From: Desulfosporosinus lacus DSM 15449
GTDB taxonomy: Bacteria > Bacillota > Desulfitobacteriia > Desulfitobacteriales > Desulfitobacteriaceae
Direction of reading: 5' to 3'
Assembly: GCF_900129935.1 (NCBI RefSeq)
Contig: NZ_FQXJ01000007.1
Span: 186,001-250,000 of the forward strand
DNA: 64,000 nucleotides
Part shown: piece by piece, positions 17,877-26,231 of the stretch
Position numbering within the stretch: position 1 is the stretch's first letter
How the letters are laid out: each line of letters opens with the position of its first letter
Position numbers and translations under genes: made by a program
Notes under the pieces: generated by a model
The model's database searches: none
Told to the model about the DNA's origin: nothing
The model's input: only the letters and a program-made list of their open reading frames with translations

Positions 17877-18377
17877 ATGATTGAGATAAGAAAAGCTGAA
17901 AAAATGGACTTTGAGCAAATCTGGTCGATTTTACATGAGGTCTTTTCCAAAGGTGACACATACACTTTCTCGCCAGATACTTCTAAGGAAGAGGCACTCA
18001 GTATTTGGACGGAAGCTCCATTAGCTACATTTGTAGCAATAAAAAATGATTTAATTGTAGGTACTTACTATTTGAAGCCGAATCAACCCGGTTTAGGCGC
18101 ACATGTTTGCAATGCCGGCTATGCTGTCAGAGATAGAGCTAGAGGTGAAGGTATCGGAAGACTGATGTGCATGCACTCCCTAAAAGAAGCTCAAAATCAT
18201 GGATTTAAGGCAATGCAGTATAATTGTGTGGTAAGTACTAACCATATAGCGGTAGAATTATGGAAAAAATGTGGTTTTACCATAGTTGGAACCCTTCAGA
18301 AGGCATTTAACCATAAGGAAAAAGGATTCGTAGATGCTTTTGTTATGTATCAATGGCTCAGTAAGGATTCAGAGTGA
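17877..18377 (+). CDS. GNAT-family N-acetyltransferase
   Basis: 166 residues with the GNAT fold: acetyl-CoA loop RDRARGEGIGR (about 82-92) and the closing strand AVELWKKCGFTIVGTL. It resembles acyltransferases of the YncA/MnaT type that act on amino acids or similar small amines. Its start lies 7 nt after trkH without a strong ribosome site, so it is probably coupled to that gene, although no functional link to K+ transport is evident. A strong terminator follows. Confidence 0.85.
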   Translation: MIEIRKAEKMDFEQIWSILHEVFSKGDTYTFSPDTSKEEALSIWTEAPLATFVAIKNDLIVGTYYLKPNQPGLGAHVCNAGYAVRDRARGEGIGRLMCMHSLKEAQNHGFKAMQYNCVVSTNHIAVELWKKCGFTIVGTLQKAFNHKEKGFVDAFVMYQWLSKDSE

Positions 18378-18449
18378 GGTAATTTATCTTACAAGAAGTT
18401 GGAGTCTAAGATGGTGGGTGAAGATTAACTATTCAAACTAGAAGTGGGC

Positions 18450-18497
18450 AAAAGGGTTAGTAATAAACTTGTATTAAAGTTTTTACTAACCCTTTTT
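18450..18497 (+). terminator. Terminator of the trkAH-GNAT operon
   Basis: AAAAGGGTTAGTAA pairs with TTACTAACCCTTTT around a 19-nt loop, followed by TTTATATT. Confidence 0.85.
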
Positions 18498-18573
18498 ATA
18501 TTCTTTGATCTGAATATTAGACAAGGTCTAGCAAAGACCATTCCATTTTTTAGTAAGTATTATTAAACGAAAA

Positions 18574-18665
18574 TTGAGGTGGATTGAATTTTTACTATAA
18601 TTTAAAAGATAGTTTCTTGGAAAGCTTTACTAATGAAAAATATACCATTGTGAACTATGTCGCAT
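18574..18665 (+). promoter_or_regulatory. Candidate promoter and Crp/Fnr-family site before the ferredoxin-NrfD pair
   Basis: TTGAGG (18574) and TATAAT (18596) are 16 nt apart. Downstream, TTGTGA-N6-TCGCAT at 18648-18665 is one base from the TGTGA-N6-TCACA consensus of Crp/Fnr-type regulators. Neither is proven. This is all I see in the 388-bp gap before 18766. Confidence 0.3.
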
Positions 18666-18765
18666 TATGTTAGATTATCGTAGAAAGAGTAATTTATTGT
18701 CATTTAGAGCAATGAGCAATATCATTGACCAATAAGTGATCGATTGCTGAAAGGAGCTGTAAAAT

Positions 18766-19422
18766 ATGTCGCATAATAAACGAATAGAATTATCCCGGCG
18801 CAGTGTAATTAAAGGTGGATTATTGCTCGGAACTGTTGCTGCCATTGGCCTGATGCCAATTAAGCTCCTGCGGGCTGAAGAAACTGTTAAAGAAAACGCA
18901 GAGCCGAAAACGAAAAAACAAATTGGGTTCAGTTACGATGAAGCAAAATGCATTAAATGTGAGAACTGTGTGAGGATTTGTCAAGAGACTTACAAGTGGG
19001 AAGCGGATTCTCCTTGGAGAAAGCTTCTTCGCAATGAGAAGGGTGATGCCTTGTCTATGAGTTGTAATCACTGTGCTGACCCAGCTTGTGCCAAAGTGTG
19101 TCCGGTTAACGCTTATACAAAAAGGGAAAGTGACGGCGTTGTCATTCAGGATTCTAGTAAGTGTGTTGGTTGCGGCTACTGTTTGTATGCCTGCCCTTAT
19201 CATGCGCCTCATATTCAGAAAAAAACAGGAGCTGTTTCAAAATGCCATTTTTGTTACAAGCTTCAAGATTCAGGATCAGGTCCCATGTGTGTGGGGGTTT
19301 GTCCTACACAAGCGTTGACTATGGGGAATATGAAGGAATTGTCGCAACAGGGAAATCTAAACTATAAAGGGCTTCCAAACCCTAAGATTACGAATCCATC
19401 CATGATTGCAATTCCTAAATAA
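18766..19422 (+). CDS. Tat-exported four-cluster ferredoxin subunit (NrfC/PsrB/DmsB type)
   Basis: 218 residues. A Tat signal (SRRSVIKGG, residues 10-18, then a hydrophobic run) directs the folded protein outside. Four cysteine groups follow: CIKCENCVRIC, CNHCADPACAKVC, CVGCGYCLYAC and CHFCY...CVGVC, enough for four [4Fe-4S] clusters. This is the electron-transfer subunit of complex iron-sulfur molybdoenzymes. AAAGGAG lies 9 nt before the ATG. It is 22 nt upstream of the nrfD-type gene, but no catalytic molybdopterin subunit is beside them. Confidence 0.92.
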   Translation: MSHNKRIELSRRSVIKGGLLLGTVAAIGLMPIKLLRAEETVKENAEPKTKKQIGFSYDEAKCIKCENCVRICQETYKWEADSPWRKLLRNEKGDALSMSCNHCADPACAKVCPVNAYTKRESDGVVIQDSSKCVGCGYCLYACPYHAPHIQKKTGAVSKCHFCYKLQDSGSGPMCVGVCPTQALTMGNMKELSQQGNLNYKGLPNPKITNPSMIAIPK

Positions 19423-19444
19423 TAAACGAGAGGAGGATTTTAAA

Positions 19445-20392
19445 ATGGGACATTGGGGTTGGCTTATTGCCATATACCTATTTCTAGGTGGACTTGGTGC
19501 GGGGGCATATCTAACTTCTTTTGCAGCGGAAAAAGGTTTTTTGGGTAAAAAAACTAATTTGAACCGAGTCGGCTATTACGTTTCAGCACCAATTGTTGCT
19601 TTTGGAGCCTTGTTATTGATCACGGATTTGAGGCAAGGTCTAAAGAAACCGTGGTTGATTATAAACATGTTTCTTAATTTTAGTTCGGTTATGACTTGGG
19701 GAATCTATATTCTGACAGCATTTATTTTCGTGGCCTTTATTAAGGCGTTCTTTGTATGGAACAAGAAGCAAGCTCCAGATGTATTATCATATATTGGCGC
19801 AATATTAGCGTTAGCAACAGCCGCCTATACAGGAATGCTCTTGGCAGTAGTTGAAGGAGTGCCTTTTTGGAACTCATATTTAATGCCAGTAGTTTTTGTG
19901 GTATCTGCCCTTTCGACGGGATTATCCTTGACCTCATTATTGGCGCACTTCTTTGAAAAACACCAAGTCCATGAGGAACGAGTTTCACAAGTCCATTTAT
20001 GGCTTGTTAGTATGGAGATCATAAGTATCACTGCTTTCTTTGCACTCATCTATTCCGGAGGCCAAGGAGCTGTCGCCATGGTATCAGCTAACCTATTGTT
20101 GACAGAATCCCTCGCATTACCTTTCTGGCTTCTCCTCATCCTTGCAGGGCTTGTTGGACCGTTGGTTTTTTATGTTCAACAGTCTCGGCGCCAGAAGAAA
20201 GCGCCTTTAGCGATGAAAGAACAAAACTTATCTGAGAATGCAGATATGCCAGCGGGAGTAAACCAGGGAGCCAGTGCGAAAAGCCAGAATGCTTTATTAC
20301 TTTGTGACGGAGCGGTAATGGTGGGTGGACTGACTTTACGATGTTTGATCGTTTTCGCAGCTCTGCCAGTTTGGAACGGTCTATTGAGTTAA
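19445..20392 (+). CDS. nrfD: NrfD/PsrC-type membrane quinone-interacting subunit
   Basis: 315 residues, about eight membrane helices, beginning MGHWGWLIAIYLFLGGLGAGAY, the start typical of this family. ATG 19445 is chosen because AGAGGAGG lies 8 nt before it; a longer frame overlaps the previous gene. NrfD proteins exchange electrons between menaquinone and the iron-sulfur subunit. A polar insert (about 262-290) precedes the last helix. With the ferredoxin subunit it forms a two-gene module lacking a catalytic subunit. Confidence 0.9.
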   Translation: MGHWGWLIAIYLFLGGLGAGAYLTSFAAEKGFLGKKTNLNRVGYYVSAPIVAFGALLLITDLRQGLKKPWLIINMFLNFSSVMTWGIYILTAFIFVAFIKAFFVWNKKQAPDVLSYIGAILALATAAYTGMLLAVVEGVPFWNSYLMPVVFVVSALSTGLSLTSLLAHFFEKHQVHEERVSQVHLWLVSMEIISITAFFALIYSGGQGAVAMVSANLLLTESLALPFWLLLILAGLVGPLVFYVQQSRRQKKAPLAMKEQNLSENADMPAGVNQGASAKSQNALLLCDGAVMVGGLTLRCLIVFAALPVWNGLLS

Positions 20393-20429
20393 ACTATAAA
20401 TCAAAAAATATTGCTAGGGTCTGAGTCTA

Positions 20430-20461
20430 AGGGAGGAAGTATAAAACTTCCTCTCTTTTTT
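20430..20461 (+). terminator. Terminator of the ferredoxin-nrfD operon
   Basis: AGGGAGGAAGT pairs with AACTTCCTCTCT (one G-U/bulge), followed by TTTTTT. Confidence 0.85.
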
Positions 20462-20493
20462 GGACCAGTTATACTTTCATTACCTAACGAGTC

Positions 20494-20537
20494 AATACTT
20501 TCGGCCTGGAAAATCTATTTTCCAGGCCGAAAGTATT
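20494..20537. repeat. Perfect 20-bp inverted repeat with 4-nt loop
   Basis: The arms 20494-20513 and 20518-20537 are exact reverse complements, separated by TCTA. The stem begins AATACTTTCGGCC. No U-tract follows on either strand and it already lies beyond a normal terminator, so a simple terminator role is doubtful. The rest of the 420-bp gap (20538-20740) shows nothing further. Confidence 0.85.
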
Positions 20538-20743
20538 ACTATCGAATATTCTAACGCGACTATCCTGTTTAAGTCATGAAAGCGTTCTAAACTTGAAATT
20601 TCTAAGTTAGACACCGCATTAGTACGATTTTCAGTGACTGCCTATTTAAATTTAAAAGGTGTTATTGAACTGTTTTAATGTTTAGTTAGATGAAAGGGAT
20701 TGTTTCCCTGCTAGTTTCTATGTAAACTGAAATAAGAATTTAT

Positions 20744-20770
20744 TTGAACTATGTTAATTTGTGGTATGAT
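20744..20770 (+). promoter_or_regulatory. Candidate extended -10 promoter of ridA
   Basis: TTGAAC (20744) and TATGAT (20765) are separated by 15 nt. TGG precedes the -10 element, giving an extended -10. Confidence 0.45.
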
Positions 20771-20812
20771 ATCTTAGTTTAAGAAACTATTTAGTTTAAG
20801 GAGAATTTTCAA

Positions 20813-21199
20813 ATGCCAAGAAAAGCTTACACTGCTGACGGGGCAGTTGCAATCGGACCGTATTCCCATGCCGTAGAATCGGGTGATATCATTTATCTTT
20901 CGGGGCAAACCCCTATAGATTGCGCAACAGGAAAGCTTGTTTTAGGTGATATAACTACTCAAACTGAACAATGCTTTCAAAATCTATTCAATGTTTTAGT
21001 TGCTTCGGGTTTAACGTCAGATGATGTTATTAAGGTGAATGTCTTTCTAACAGACATGGTAAACTTTGATGCTATGAATTCAGTCTATAAAGCTAAGTTT
21101 TCTTCGCCTTATCCTGCCCGTACTACAATTGGTGTCTCCTCATTGCCTTTGGGGGCTCAAGTGGAGATTGAAATGATTGCAAGAAGGGGAGATCGCTAA
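20813..21199 (+). CDS. ridA: RidA family reactive intermediate/imine deaminase
   Basis: 128 residues, the full length of the family. It carries the N-terminal AIGPYSHAV and IYLSGQTPID segments and the C-terminal ARTTIGVSSLPLGAQVEIE, whose Arg contacts the substrate carboxylate in RidA. The enzyme hydrolyses 2-aminoacrylate and related imines released by PLP enzymes. AAGGAG lies before ATG 20813. Followed after 85 bp by a TDT transporter, probably a separate unit. Confidence 0.93.
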   Translation: MPRKAYTADGAVAIGPYSHAVESGDIIYLSGQTPIDCATGKLVLGDITTQTEQCFQNLFNVLVASGLTSDDVIKVNVFLTDMVNFDAMNSVYKAKFSSPYPARTTIGVSSLPLGAQVEIEMIARRGDR

Positions 21200-21284
21200 A
21201 TGCATTGCTAAATATACCATATAAAAAAGATTTGGATTATAAGCTAATTTATAAGACATAATTATAGAGGGGATTTTTTAGGAT

Positions 21285-22376
21285 ATGCTTGAGCATCACG
21301 TTATAAAATACTTAGCACCAGGATGGTTCGCTGTAGTTATGGGTACAGGGGGACTTGCAAATATCTTGTATCAATGGAAGTATGTCTTTCCCGCAGGAAA
21401 TATGTTGAGCTTAGCAGTTGCAGCACTGGCTGATATTCTTTTTTTCTTGGTTCTCGTTCCATGGGTTATACGGTGGATCTCTTTTTTTGAGTATGTTCGA
21501 AGGGATCTTCATCATCCAGTTGCAAGCAATTTCTTTGTTACAATGCCCGTAGCCACAATAATTGTTGGAACAAATATCTATACGATTTGGAGTCAATATC
21601 TAAGCGGATCCCTGACCTTCATACTTACAACTGTTGCCTGGATTACGGGGTTAGCGGGAGTTACCTTTTTCTCTTTCTATACGACTTTTAGGATTATTCA
21701 GGTTGAAGTGGCACCCAAACCAGAAACGACTAATTTCTCCTGGATTATGGCACCGATAGCTAATATGGCAACATTGTTGTTGGGAAATGCTGTTTTAATT
21801 CAAAGTTTAAGCCATAAGCCCACTTGGAGCATGTCTATTTTCATTATCAACACAATTATGCTGGGGATAGGTTTCTTTTTGTTTATATTTATTAGTTCCG
21901 TGATCTTTGTTCGTCTTGCCCAACATGCGCTTCCTCCAGCGGAGTTGACGCCGTCGTTCGGGATCCTGTTAAGTGCTGTTGGTCTTGCTTCTATTGCCAT
22001 CATAGATATTGCAAAAAATGCCGAAAACCTAGGAATATTAACATCCGTCGATCTTGCTTACTTAGGGGCAACTATAATCTGGGGATTTGGTATTTGGGTA
22101 ATTGGGATTACTGGACTGATTTCCATTCATCATATGCGAAGAGGTGGAATCCCTTTTGGGTTGGGATGGTGGGCGTTTATCTTCCCCTTGGCAGCCTATA
22201 CAATAGCAAGTCAGAAAATAGCCTCAATCTATTTAACGCCCCTTACTTATGGGTTTAGTGCTTTCTTAACATTTTCCCTTGCTCTTCTTTGGAGCTATGT
22301 TTTTATAAAAACCATGGCAGGGACTTTAAATGGTAAGCTTTTTATGGGAAGCCCAATTTCAAAATCGGAAGGGTAA
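21285..22376 (+). CDS. TDT-family transporter (TehA/SLAC1/Mae1-like)
   Basis: 363 residues and ten predicted membrane helices. The first segment LAPGWFAVVMGTGGLANI is typical of the tellurite-resistance/dicarboxylate transporter family, which moves C4-dicarboxylates, sulfite or other anions. The substrate cannot be assigned from sequence; sulfite export is one option given the sirohaem reductase-like gene 1.4 kb downstream, but that is inference only. GAGGGG lies before ATG 21285. Confidence 0.85.
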   Translation: MLEHHVIKYLAPGWFAVVMGTGGLANILYQWKYVFPAGNMLSLAVAALADILFFLVLVPWVIRWISFFEYVRRDLHHPVASNFFVTMPVATIIVGTNIYTIWSQYLSGSLTFILTTVAWITGLAGVTFFSFYTTFRIIQVEVAPKPETTNFSWIMAPIANMATLLLGNAVLIQSLSHKPTWSMSIFIINTIMLGIGFFLFIFISSVIFVRLAQHALPPAELTPSFGILLSAVGLASIAIIDIAKNAENLGILTSVDLAYLGATIIWGFGIWVIGITGLISIHHMRRGGIPFGLGWWAFIFPLAAYTIASQKIASIYLTPLTYGFSAFLTFSLALLWSYVFIKTMAGTLNGKLFMGSPISKSEG

Positions 22377-22525
22377 TTATGAGTGCAAATCCCAAGAGGA
22401 CTATTGAAGGGGCGAGTTGGCGTTTAATCCTAAATACTGTATTATTGTAAGTAGAAAAGCTTGGAATTAAGTTGTCCTGTATACATTTAAAAGATTTTTG
22501 GTATTTGAAAGGCGTGTGACATTAG

Positions 22526-23155
22526 ATGGCAGTTAAGGCACAGCGTATCTATTCGGAACAATGGAATCCTTCGGAGGATGAAATAAAGAGTCTTTTTCCT
22601 GTTGATGACTTGAAATCTGAAATTGGAAGAGACCCTGGAATAAAGGTGCTGCGTGATGATGAAATAAGACTTCAGTATCCAGGACAATATAACATCTCTG
22701 TTCAGTCTAGAGCATACAATCAGCAACTAGTTCAACTCTTGCAGGAATATTATACTACCTACTGTAATAGTCCCGAACTTGCAGGTTTACTCGGGATTCA
22801 GATACCTCAGATTATGTGGGTAGATACATTAGGCTTTGAGGAAGCTTTAATTAGTCTTCACATTTCAAAGCTTAACAAACAAGAAATCTTCATCAATGAC
22901 ATCGTCTTAGTTAAGAATGAAGAGTTCGATCTATTAAGTGATGGTACTATGGAAAAGATACTTAATAATTTGCGACTATTCGCTAAAGAGCAAGGGGCGA
23001 GGTATCTATCTGGATATGCTACTAACAGAAGCACTTTGAATCTACTGAAAAGTAAAGGATTTATTGAAGATAAGAGAGAAGGCATGGGTAACGATTACTT
23101 GTGGAGAATAGCAACTATCAGGGGCGAGCAATTGCCCTTCTATGAGGAGTTGTAA
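22526..23155 (+). CDS. GNAT-like protein of unknown function
   Basis: 209 residues. The C-terminal third (about 140-185) has a GNAT-like helix-strand pattern, ARYLSGYATNRSTLNLL then SKGFIEDK, but the classic acetyl-CoA loop (Q/R-x-x-G-x-G/A) is not visible, so catalysis is uncertain. The ribosome site is poor (AAAGGCG about 9 nt before ATG). The next gene, the selenocysteine candidate, begins 5 nt after the stop, so the two are surely co-transcribed. Confidence 0.7.
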   Translation: MAVKAQRIYSEQWNPSEDEIKSLFPVDDLKSEIGRDPGIKVLRDDEIRLQYPGQYNISVQSRAYNQQLVQLLQEYYTTYCNSPELAGLLGIQIPQIMWVDTLGFEEALISLHISKLNKQEIFINDIVLVKNEEFDLLSDGTMEKILNNLRLFAKEQGARYLSGYATNRSTLNLLKSKGFIEDKREGMGNDYLWRIATIRGEQLPFYEEL

Positions 23156-23160
23156 TCTTG

Positions 23161-23769
23161 ATGTCAAGTAAAATAACAGTCTTCTCGGATTTCTTATGAC
23201 CCTTTTGTATGATAGGGAAAGTCCCCCTTGACCAGTTGGCCAAGGATAAAAATTTAACTGTAGAATGGAAAGCTTTTGAACTTAGGCCAGAGGGGATTGA
23301 ACTCCCTGAGAAATCACCGGAATATTTGGCCAGAGCAAAGGCTGGTGTCGAAGCTTTAGGGAAAAAGTACGGGCTCAATATGAACTTTAATGAAAAGAGC
23401 AAACACTCAAGATTGGCCCTGGAAGGGTCTAAATTTGCGGAAGAACAGGGGCTTGGCAATGCATATCATGATGCAGTTTTTGCGGCTCAGTTCCAAGAAC
23501 AAAAGAATATTAATGATGTAGGCGTTTTAATCGAGCTGGCAGGGCAGATTGGACTGGACAGTCAAGAATTTAAGCAGACTCTCCTTAGCGGGAAATATAA
23601 ACAAGCTGTATCCCAGGATATAGCTGAAGCTCAGCATCTGGGAATTCAAAGTGTTCCTTGTTTCATTGTTGATGGTCGTGCAGTCCATGGAGCCCAGAGT
23701 TATGAAGCTCTGGAGAAGTTCCTTCAGGGAACAGGGGGCGGGTTTCCGTTAGATATTAAATTAAAATGA
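23161..23769 (+). CDS. DsbA/FrnE-family thioredoxin-fold oxidoreductase, probable selenoprotein
   Basis: Read from ATG 23161 (GAGGAG about 10 nt upstream), the frame gives MSSKITVFSDFL, then TGA at 23197-23199, then PFCMIGKVPLDQLAK and on to TAA 23767, 202 residues in all. FrnE proteins start with K-I-x-V-x-S-D-F-x-C-P-F-C-x-I-G-K; the TGA sits exactly on the first active-site cysteine, giving U13-P-F-C16. Replacing the redox Cys is the typical position of selenocysteine. The rest is a normal FrnE, with the cis-Pro segment VPCFIVDG. Starting at the internal ATG 23209 would remove the whole active site and first strand. Selenocysteine is inferred, not proven; selABCD are not in this window. 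Confidence 0.8.
23197..23245 (+). promoter_or_regulatory. Candidate bacterial SECIS region
   Basis: After the TGA, CCTTG-A-CC (23226-23232) can pair with GG-C-CAAGG (23238-23245), placing the apical loop about 34 nt after the UGA. The spacing lies within the range described for bacterial SECIS hairpins. The fold is by eye only. Confidence 0.35.
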
Positions 23770-23821
23770 AATTTAAGAATTATAGTATAGATCAAGGAGC
23801 AGGGGAGGAGAAGTACTTAAA

Positions 23822-24520
23822 ATGGAATTAACTGATGAACAGAAAAAGGCGTTAAAAGGACGAGGCTATATCGTCTACAAAGATGGTATTCATTTTTCCT
23901 GCAGGGTGTTAATACAGGGAGGCAGTATGAATGCCCAGGAAGCTCGAAAGATCACAGAGGTCAGTGAGAACTATGGCAGGGGTTATTTTACCTTAACCCA
24001 ACGCTTAAACGTAGAAATACCTTGGATCAAGTATCAGGATTTAGAGGCTGTCGCACGTGAGCTTAGGGAAGCGGGGCTGTCGGCAGGAAGTACGGGGATG
24101 AGGGTAAGACCGGCACTCACGTGTAAAGGGGATGTTTGTCAAGTTAGCTTTTTCGATACGGCAGAATTGACTAGGCAAATAAATGAAAAGTTTTATACAG
24201 GGAAATACGATATTGCACTTCCTAATAAATTCCGAGTAACGATTAGCGGATGCAGGAATGGTTGTTCGAAACCCCAACTTGGATGCATCGGATTGCAAGG
24301 GCGAAAACAGGGCCAAGTAGCGATTACTATCGGAGGAATGTTTAGTCAAATACAACATGTGGGGAGAGAGTTGCCTGGTTTGTACTCTATTAGTGAGGCG
24401 CTCAATATTGTGGATAAGGCTATGGAATTTTATCGTGAAAATGGTCTAAAAGGAGAACGTTTTGCCAAAACTGTAGATAGAATTGGCTTTGAAACCGTTG
24501 CAAGCTTCCTGACAGTCTAG
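23822..24520 (+). CDS. Small sirohaem/[4Fe-4S] sulfite or nitrite reductase-like protein
   Basis: 232 residues. It has the N-terminal ferredoxin-like half domain (SCRVLIQGG, GRGYFTLTQRLNVEIPW) and the cofactor motif C101-x4-C106 ... C144-x3-C148 (CKGDVC, SGCRNGC), which binds the [4Fe-4S] cluster bridged to sirohaem. About half the size of full assimilatory enzymes, it belongs to the small hemoproteins common in anaerobes. The reaction may be sulfite or nitrite reduction, or a biosynthetic role. AGGGGAGGAG lies upstream. It follows the FrnE-like gene by 52 nt and is probably in the same transcript. Confidence 0.85.
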   Translation: MELTDEQKKALKGRGYIVYKDGIHFSCRVLIQGGSMNAQEARKITEVSENYGRGYFTLTQRLNVEIPWIKYQDLEAVARELREAGLSAGSTGMRVRPALTCKGDVCQVSFFDTAELTRQINEKFYTGKYDIALPNKFRVTISGCRNGCSKPQLGCIGLQGRKQGQVAITIGGMFSQIQHVGRELPGLYSISEALNIVDKAMEFYRENGLKGERFAKTVDRIGFETVASFLTV

Positions 24521-24678
24521 CTCCATTTATCTTGGCATCTGCACTTCTGAAACTGTTAACATATAAATTGGGGTTGAGATTCTTGTGGAGCAAGGATTTT
24601 TGCCCTAGTTTTGTCTGTCAAAACTATTTTCTAAATGGAAATTTTTTAATTAGAATCACATATAAGGGAGTATTTTTT

Positions 24679-25383
24679 TTGGATTCAGAACAAAGATTAA
24701 AAAAACCAACTAGCATAATTCCTTTCGGACAGCAATCTCAGTTGCGTGTCCTAGTAGTGACGGCAGTATCGGCCGAGAGAGATGCGGTAGTGCGAGCTTT
24801 ACACAGAGATCCAAGGTTTGATGTTTTGGTGGGGGGCGTCGGTGCGGTTGTTGCTGCAGTTAATACGACTAAGGCGCTTGTTGGAGCCGAATACAGCTTG
24901 GTTATTAGTGCAGGTATCGGCGGAGGCTTCCCTGGCAGAGCTGAAGTAGGTTCACTCGTGGTAGGGACAGAGATCGTAGCCGCCGATTTGGGGGCGGAGA
25001 CTTCAGATGGGTTCAATAGTTTAGATGAGTTGGGTTTCGGAATGACCCGAATTCTGACTGATGCTAACTTAGCAAAGTGCATTACGAAGGCCTTGCAAGA
25101 TGCGAAACTGCCTGTTAATACCGGCCCGGTGCTCACAGTCTCAACCGTTACTGGGACGTCTGAGACAGCTATAGAACTGGCTGCCCGGATAAATGACGCC
25201 TCAGCAGAAGCGATGGAGGGATTTGGTGTTGGATTTGCAGCCCTTGATCGCGGTTTGCCGGTTCTGGAGATTCGCGCAATCTCAAACATAGTGGGTCCGC
25301 GTGATCGGTCTGCATGGCGGATTAAAGAAGCACTGGACGTTTTGGAAGCTGCTTGCGAAGTATTAACGGAGGTATTAGTATGA
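24679..25383 (+). CDS. mqnB: Futalosine hydrolase
   Basis: 234 residues from TTG 24679, chosen because AAGGGAG lies about 9 nt upstream; the frame is open further 5' but looks non-coding. The nucleoside phosphorylase fold begins at LRVLVVTAVSAERDAV, with GGVG, SAGIGGGFPG and AEAMEGFG. MqnB cleaves futalosine to hypoxanthine and dehypoxanthine futalosine in the alternative menaquinone pathway. The stop overlaps the mqnD start (ATGA), a tight operon. It implies that respiration here uses menaquinone. Confidence 0.92.
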   Translation: MDSEQRLKKPTSIIPFGQQSQLRVLVVTAVSAERDAVVRALHRDPRFDVLVGGVGAVVAAVNTTKALVGAEYSLVISAGIGGGFPGRAEVGSLVVGTEIVAADLGAETSDGFNSLDELGFGMTRILTDANLAKCITKALQDAKLPVNTGPVLTVSTVTGTSETAIELAARINDASAEAMEGFGVGFAALDRGLPVLEIRAISNIVGPRDRSAWRIKEALDVLEAACEVLTEVLV

Positions 25384-26222
25384 AAATTGCATTCTCTCCT
25401 TGTCCCAATGACACGTTTGTTTTCCATGCATGGGTACACGGGCTGATACCCGGTGCACCTAAGCTGGATGTAACCTACGCAGATATTGACATTACGAATG
25501 GTATGGCCGCTGGTTCCGACGGCCCTGATGTGGTTAAGATCTCATATGCGGCCCTGCCGTGGGTATTGTCTGAATATGCCCTGTTGCCATGTGGGGGTGC
25601 TTTGGGTAAGGGCTGCGGGCCATTGCTACTGACCTCAAATAAAGCAGGCGGCATCTTTGATCCTGCGAAATTGCATAGCAGTCGGGTGGCGGTTCCGAGT
25701 GAACGGTCAACTGCATATTTGCTCTTTCGGTTATGGGCAGCGCAAAATGTGCCAGGGGGAGTAGGCGAGATTACAGTGCTCCCTTTTCATGAGATTATGC
25801 CGGCGGTGCGTGATGGTTTAGTCGATGCAGGGCTTGTGATCCATGAGGCGCGTTTCACCTATCCTGCATATGGGCTTACTCTCATGGCAGACTTAGGAAA
25901 TTGGTGGGAGCAAGACACTGATCTGCCGATTCCGCTGGGAGCTATTATTGCTCGACGCTCACTTGATTTGTCTGCAATCTCCAGCTGGATTCAGGAATCA
26001 GTCAGATATGCCTGGGCTCACCCCAAGGCGTCGAGTGAATATGTGTTGCACCACAGCCAAGAGCTGTCTGCTGAGGTAACTCAGGCGCACATTAAGCTTT
26101 ACGTTAACGAATTCACCGAACACATCGGCGAGATCGGATATAAAGCGGTTGCATCCTTGCTGAGCAGAGCGTCACAAGAAGGCCTGGTACCAAAGGTAGA
26201 TTTGGAGAGGCTTTATTTATAA
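25380..26222 (+). CDS. mqnD: 1,4-dihydroxy-6-naphthoate synthase
   Basis: 280 residues beginning MKIAFSPCPNDTFVFHAW, the hallmark of MqnD. It has a periplasmic-binding-protein-like fold; the conserved His in the PFHEIMP segment fits the proposed catalytic site. It converts cyclic dehypoxanthine futalosine to 1,4-dihydroxy-6-naphthoate. GGAGG lies 6 nt before ATG 25380, inside the end of mqnB. mqnA, mqnC and mqnE must lie elsewhere. Confidence 0.95.
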   Translation: MKIAFSPCPNDTFVFHAWVHGLIPGAPKLDVTYADIDITNGMAAGSDGPDVVKISYAALPWVLSEYALLPCGGALGKGCGPLLLTSNKAGGIFDPAKLHSSRVAVPSERSTAYLLFRLWAAQNVPGGVGEITVLPFHEIMPAVRDGLVDAGLVIHEARFTYPAYGLTLMADLGNWWEQDTDLPIPLGAIIARRSLDLSAISSWIQESVRYAWAHPKASSEYVLHHSQELSAEVTQAHIKLYVNEFTEHIGEIGYKAVASLLSRASQEGLVPKVDLERLYL

Positions 26223-26231
26223 AAAATCAGA

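Noticed and set aside
23209-23769. FrnE-like protein starting at ATG 23209
   Set aside because: This start lacks a ribosome site and deletes the first strand and active site; the frame upstream of the TGA matches the family.
24738-25439. 233-codon open frame opposite mqnB
   Set aside because: Antisense shadow of mqnB: Ser/Thr/Ala-rich composition, no ribosome site and no recognisable domain.
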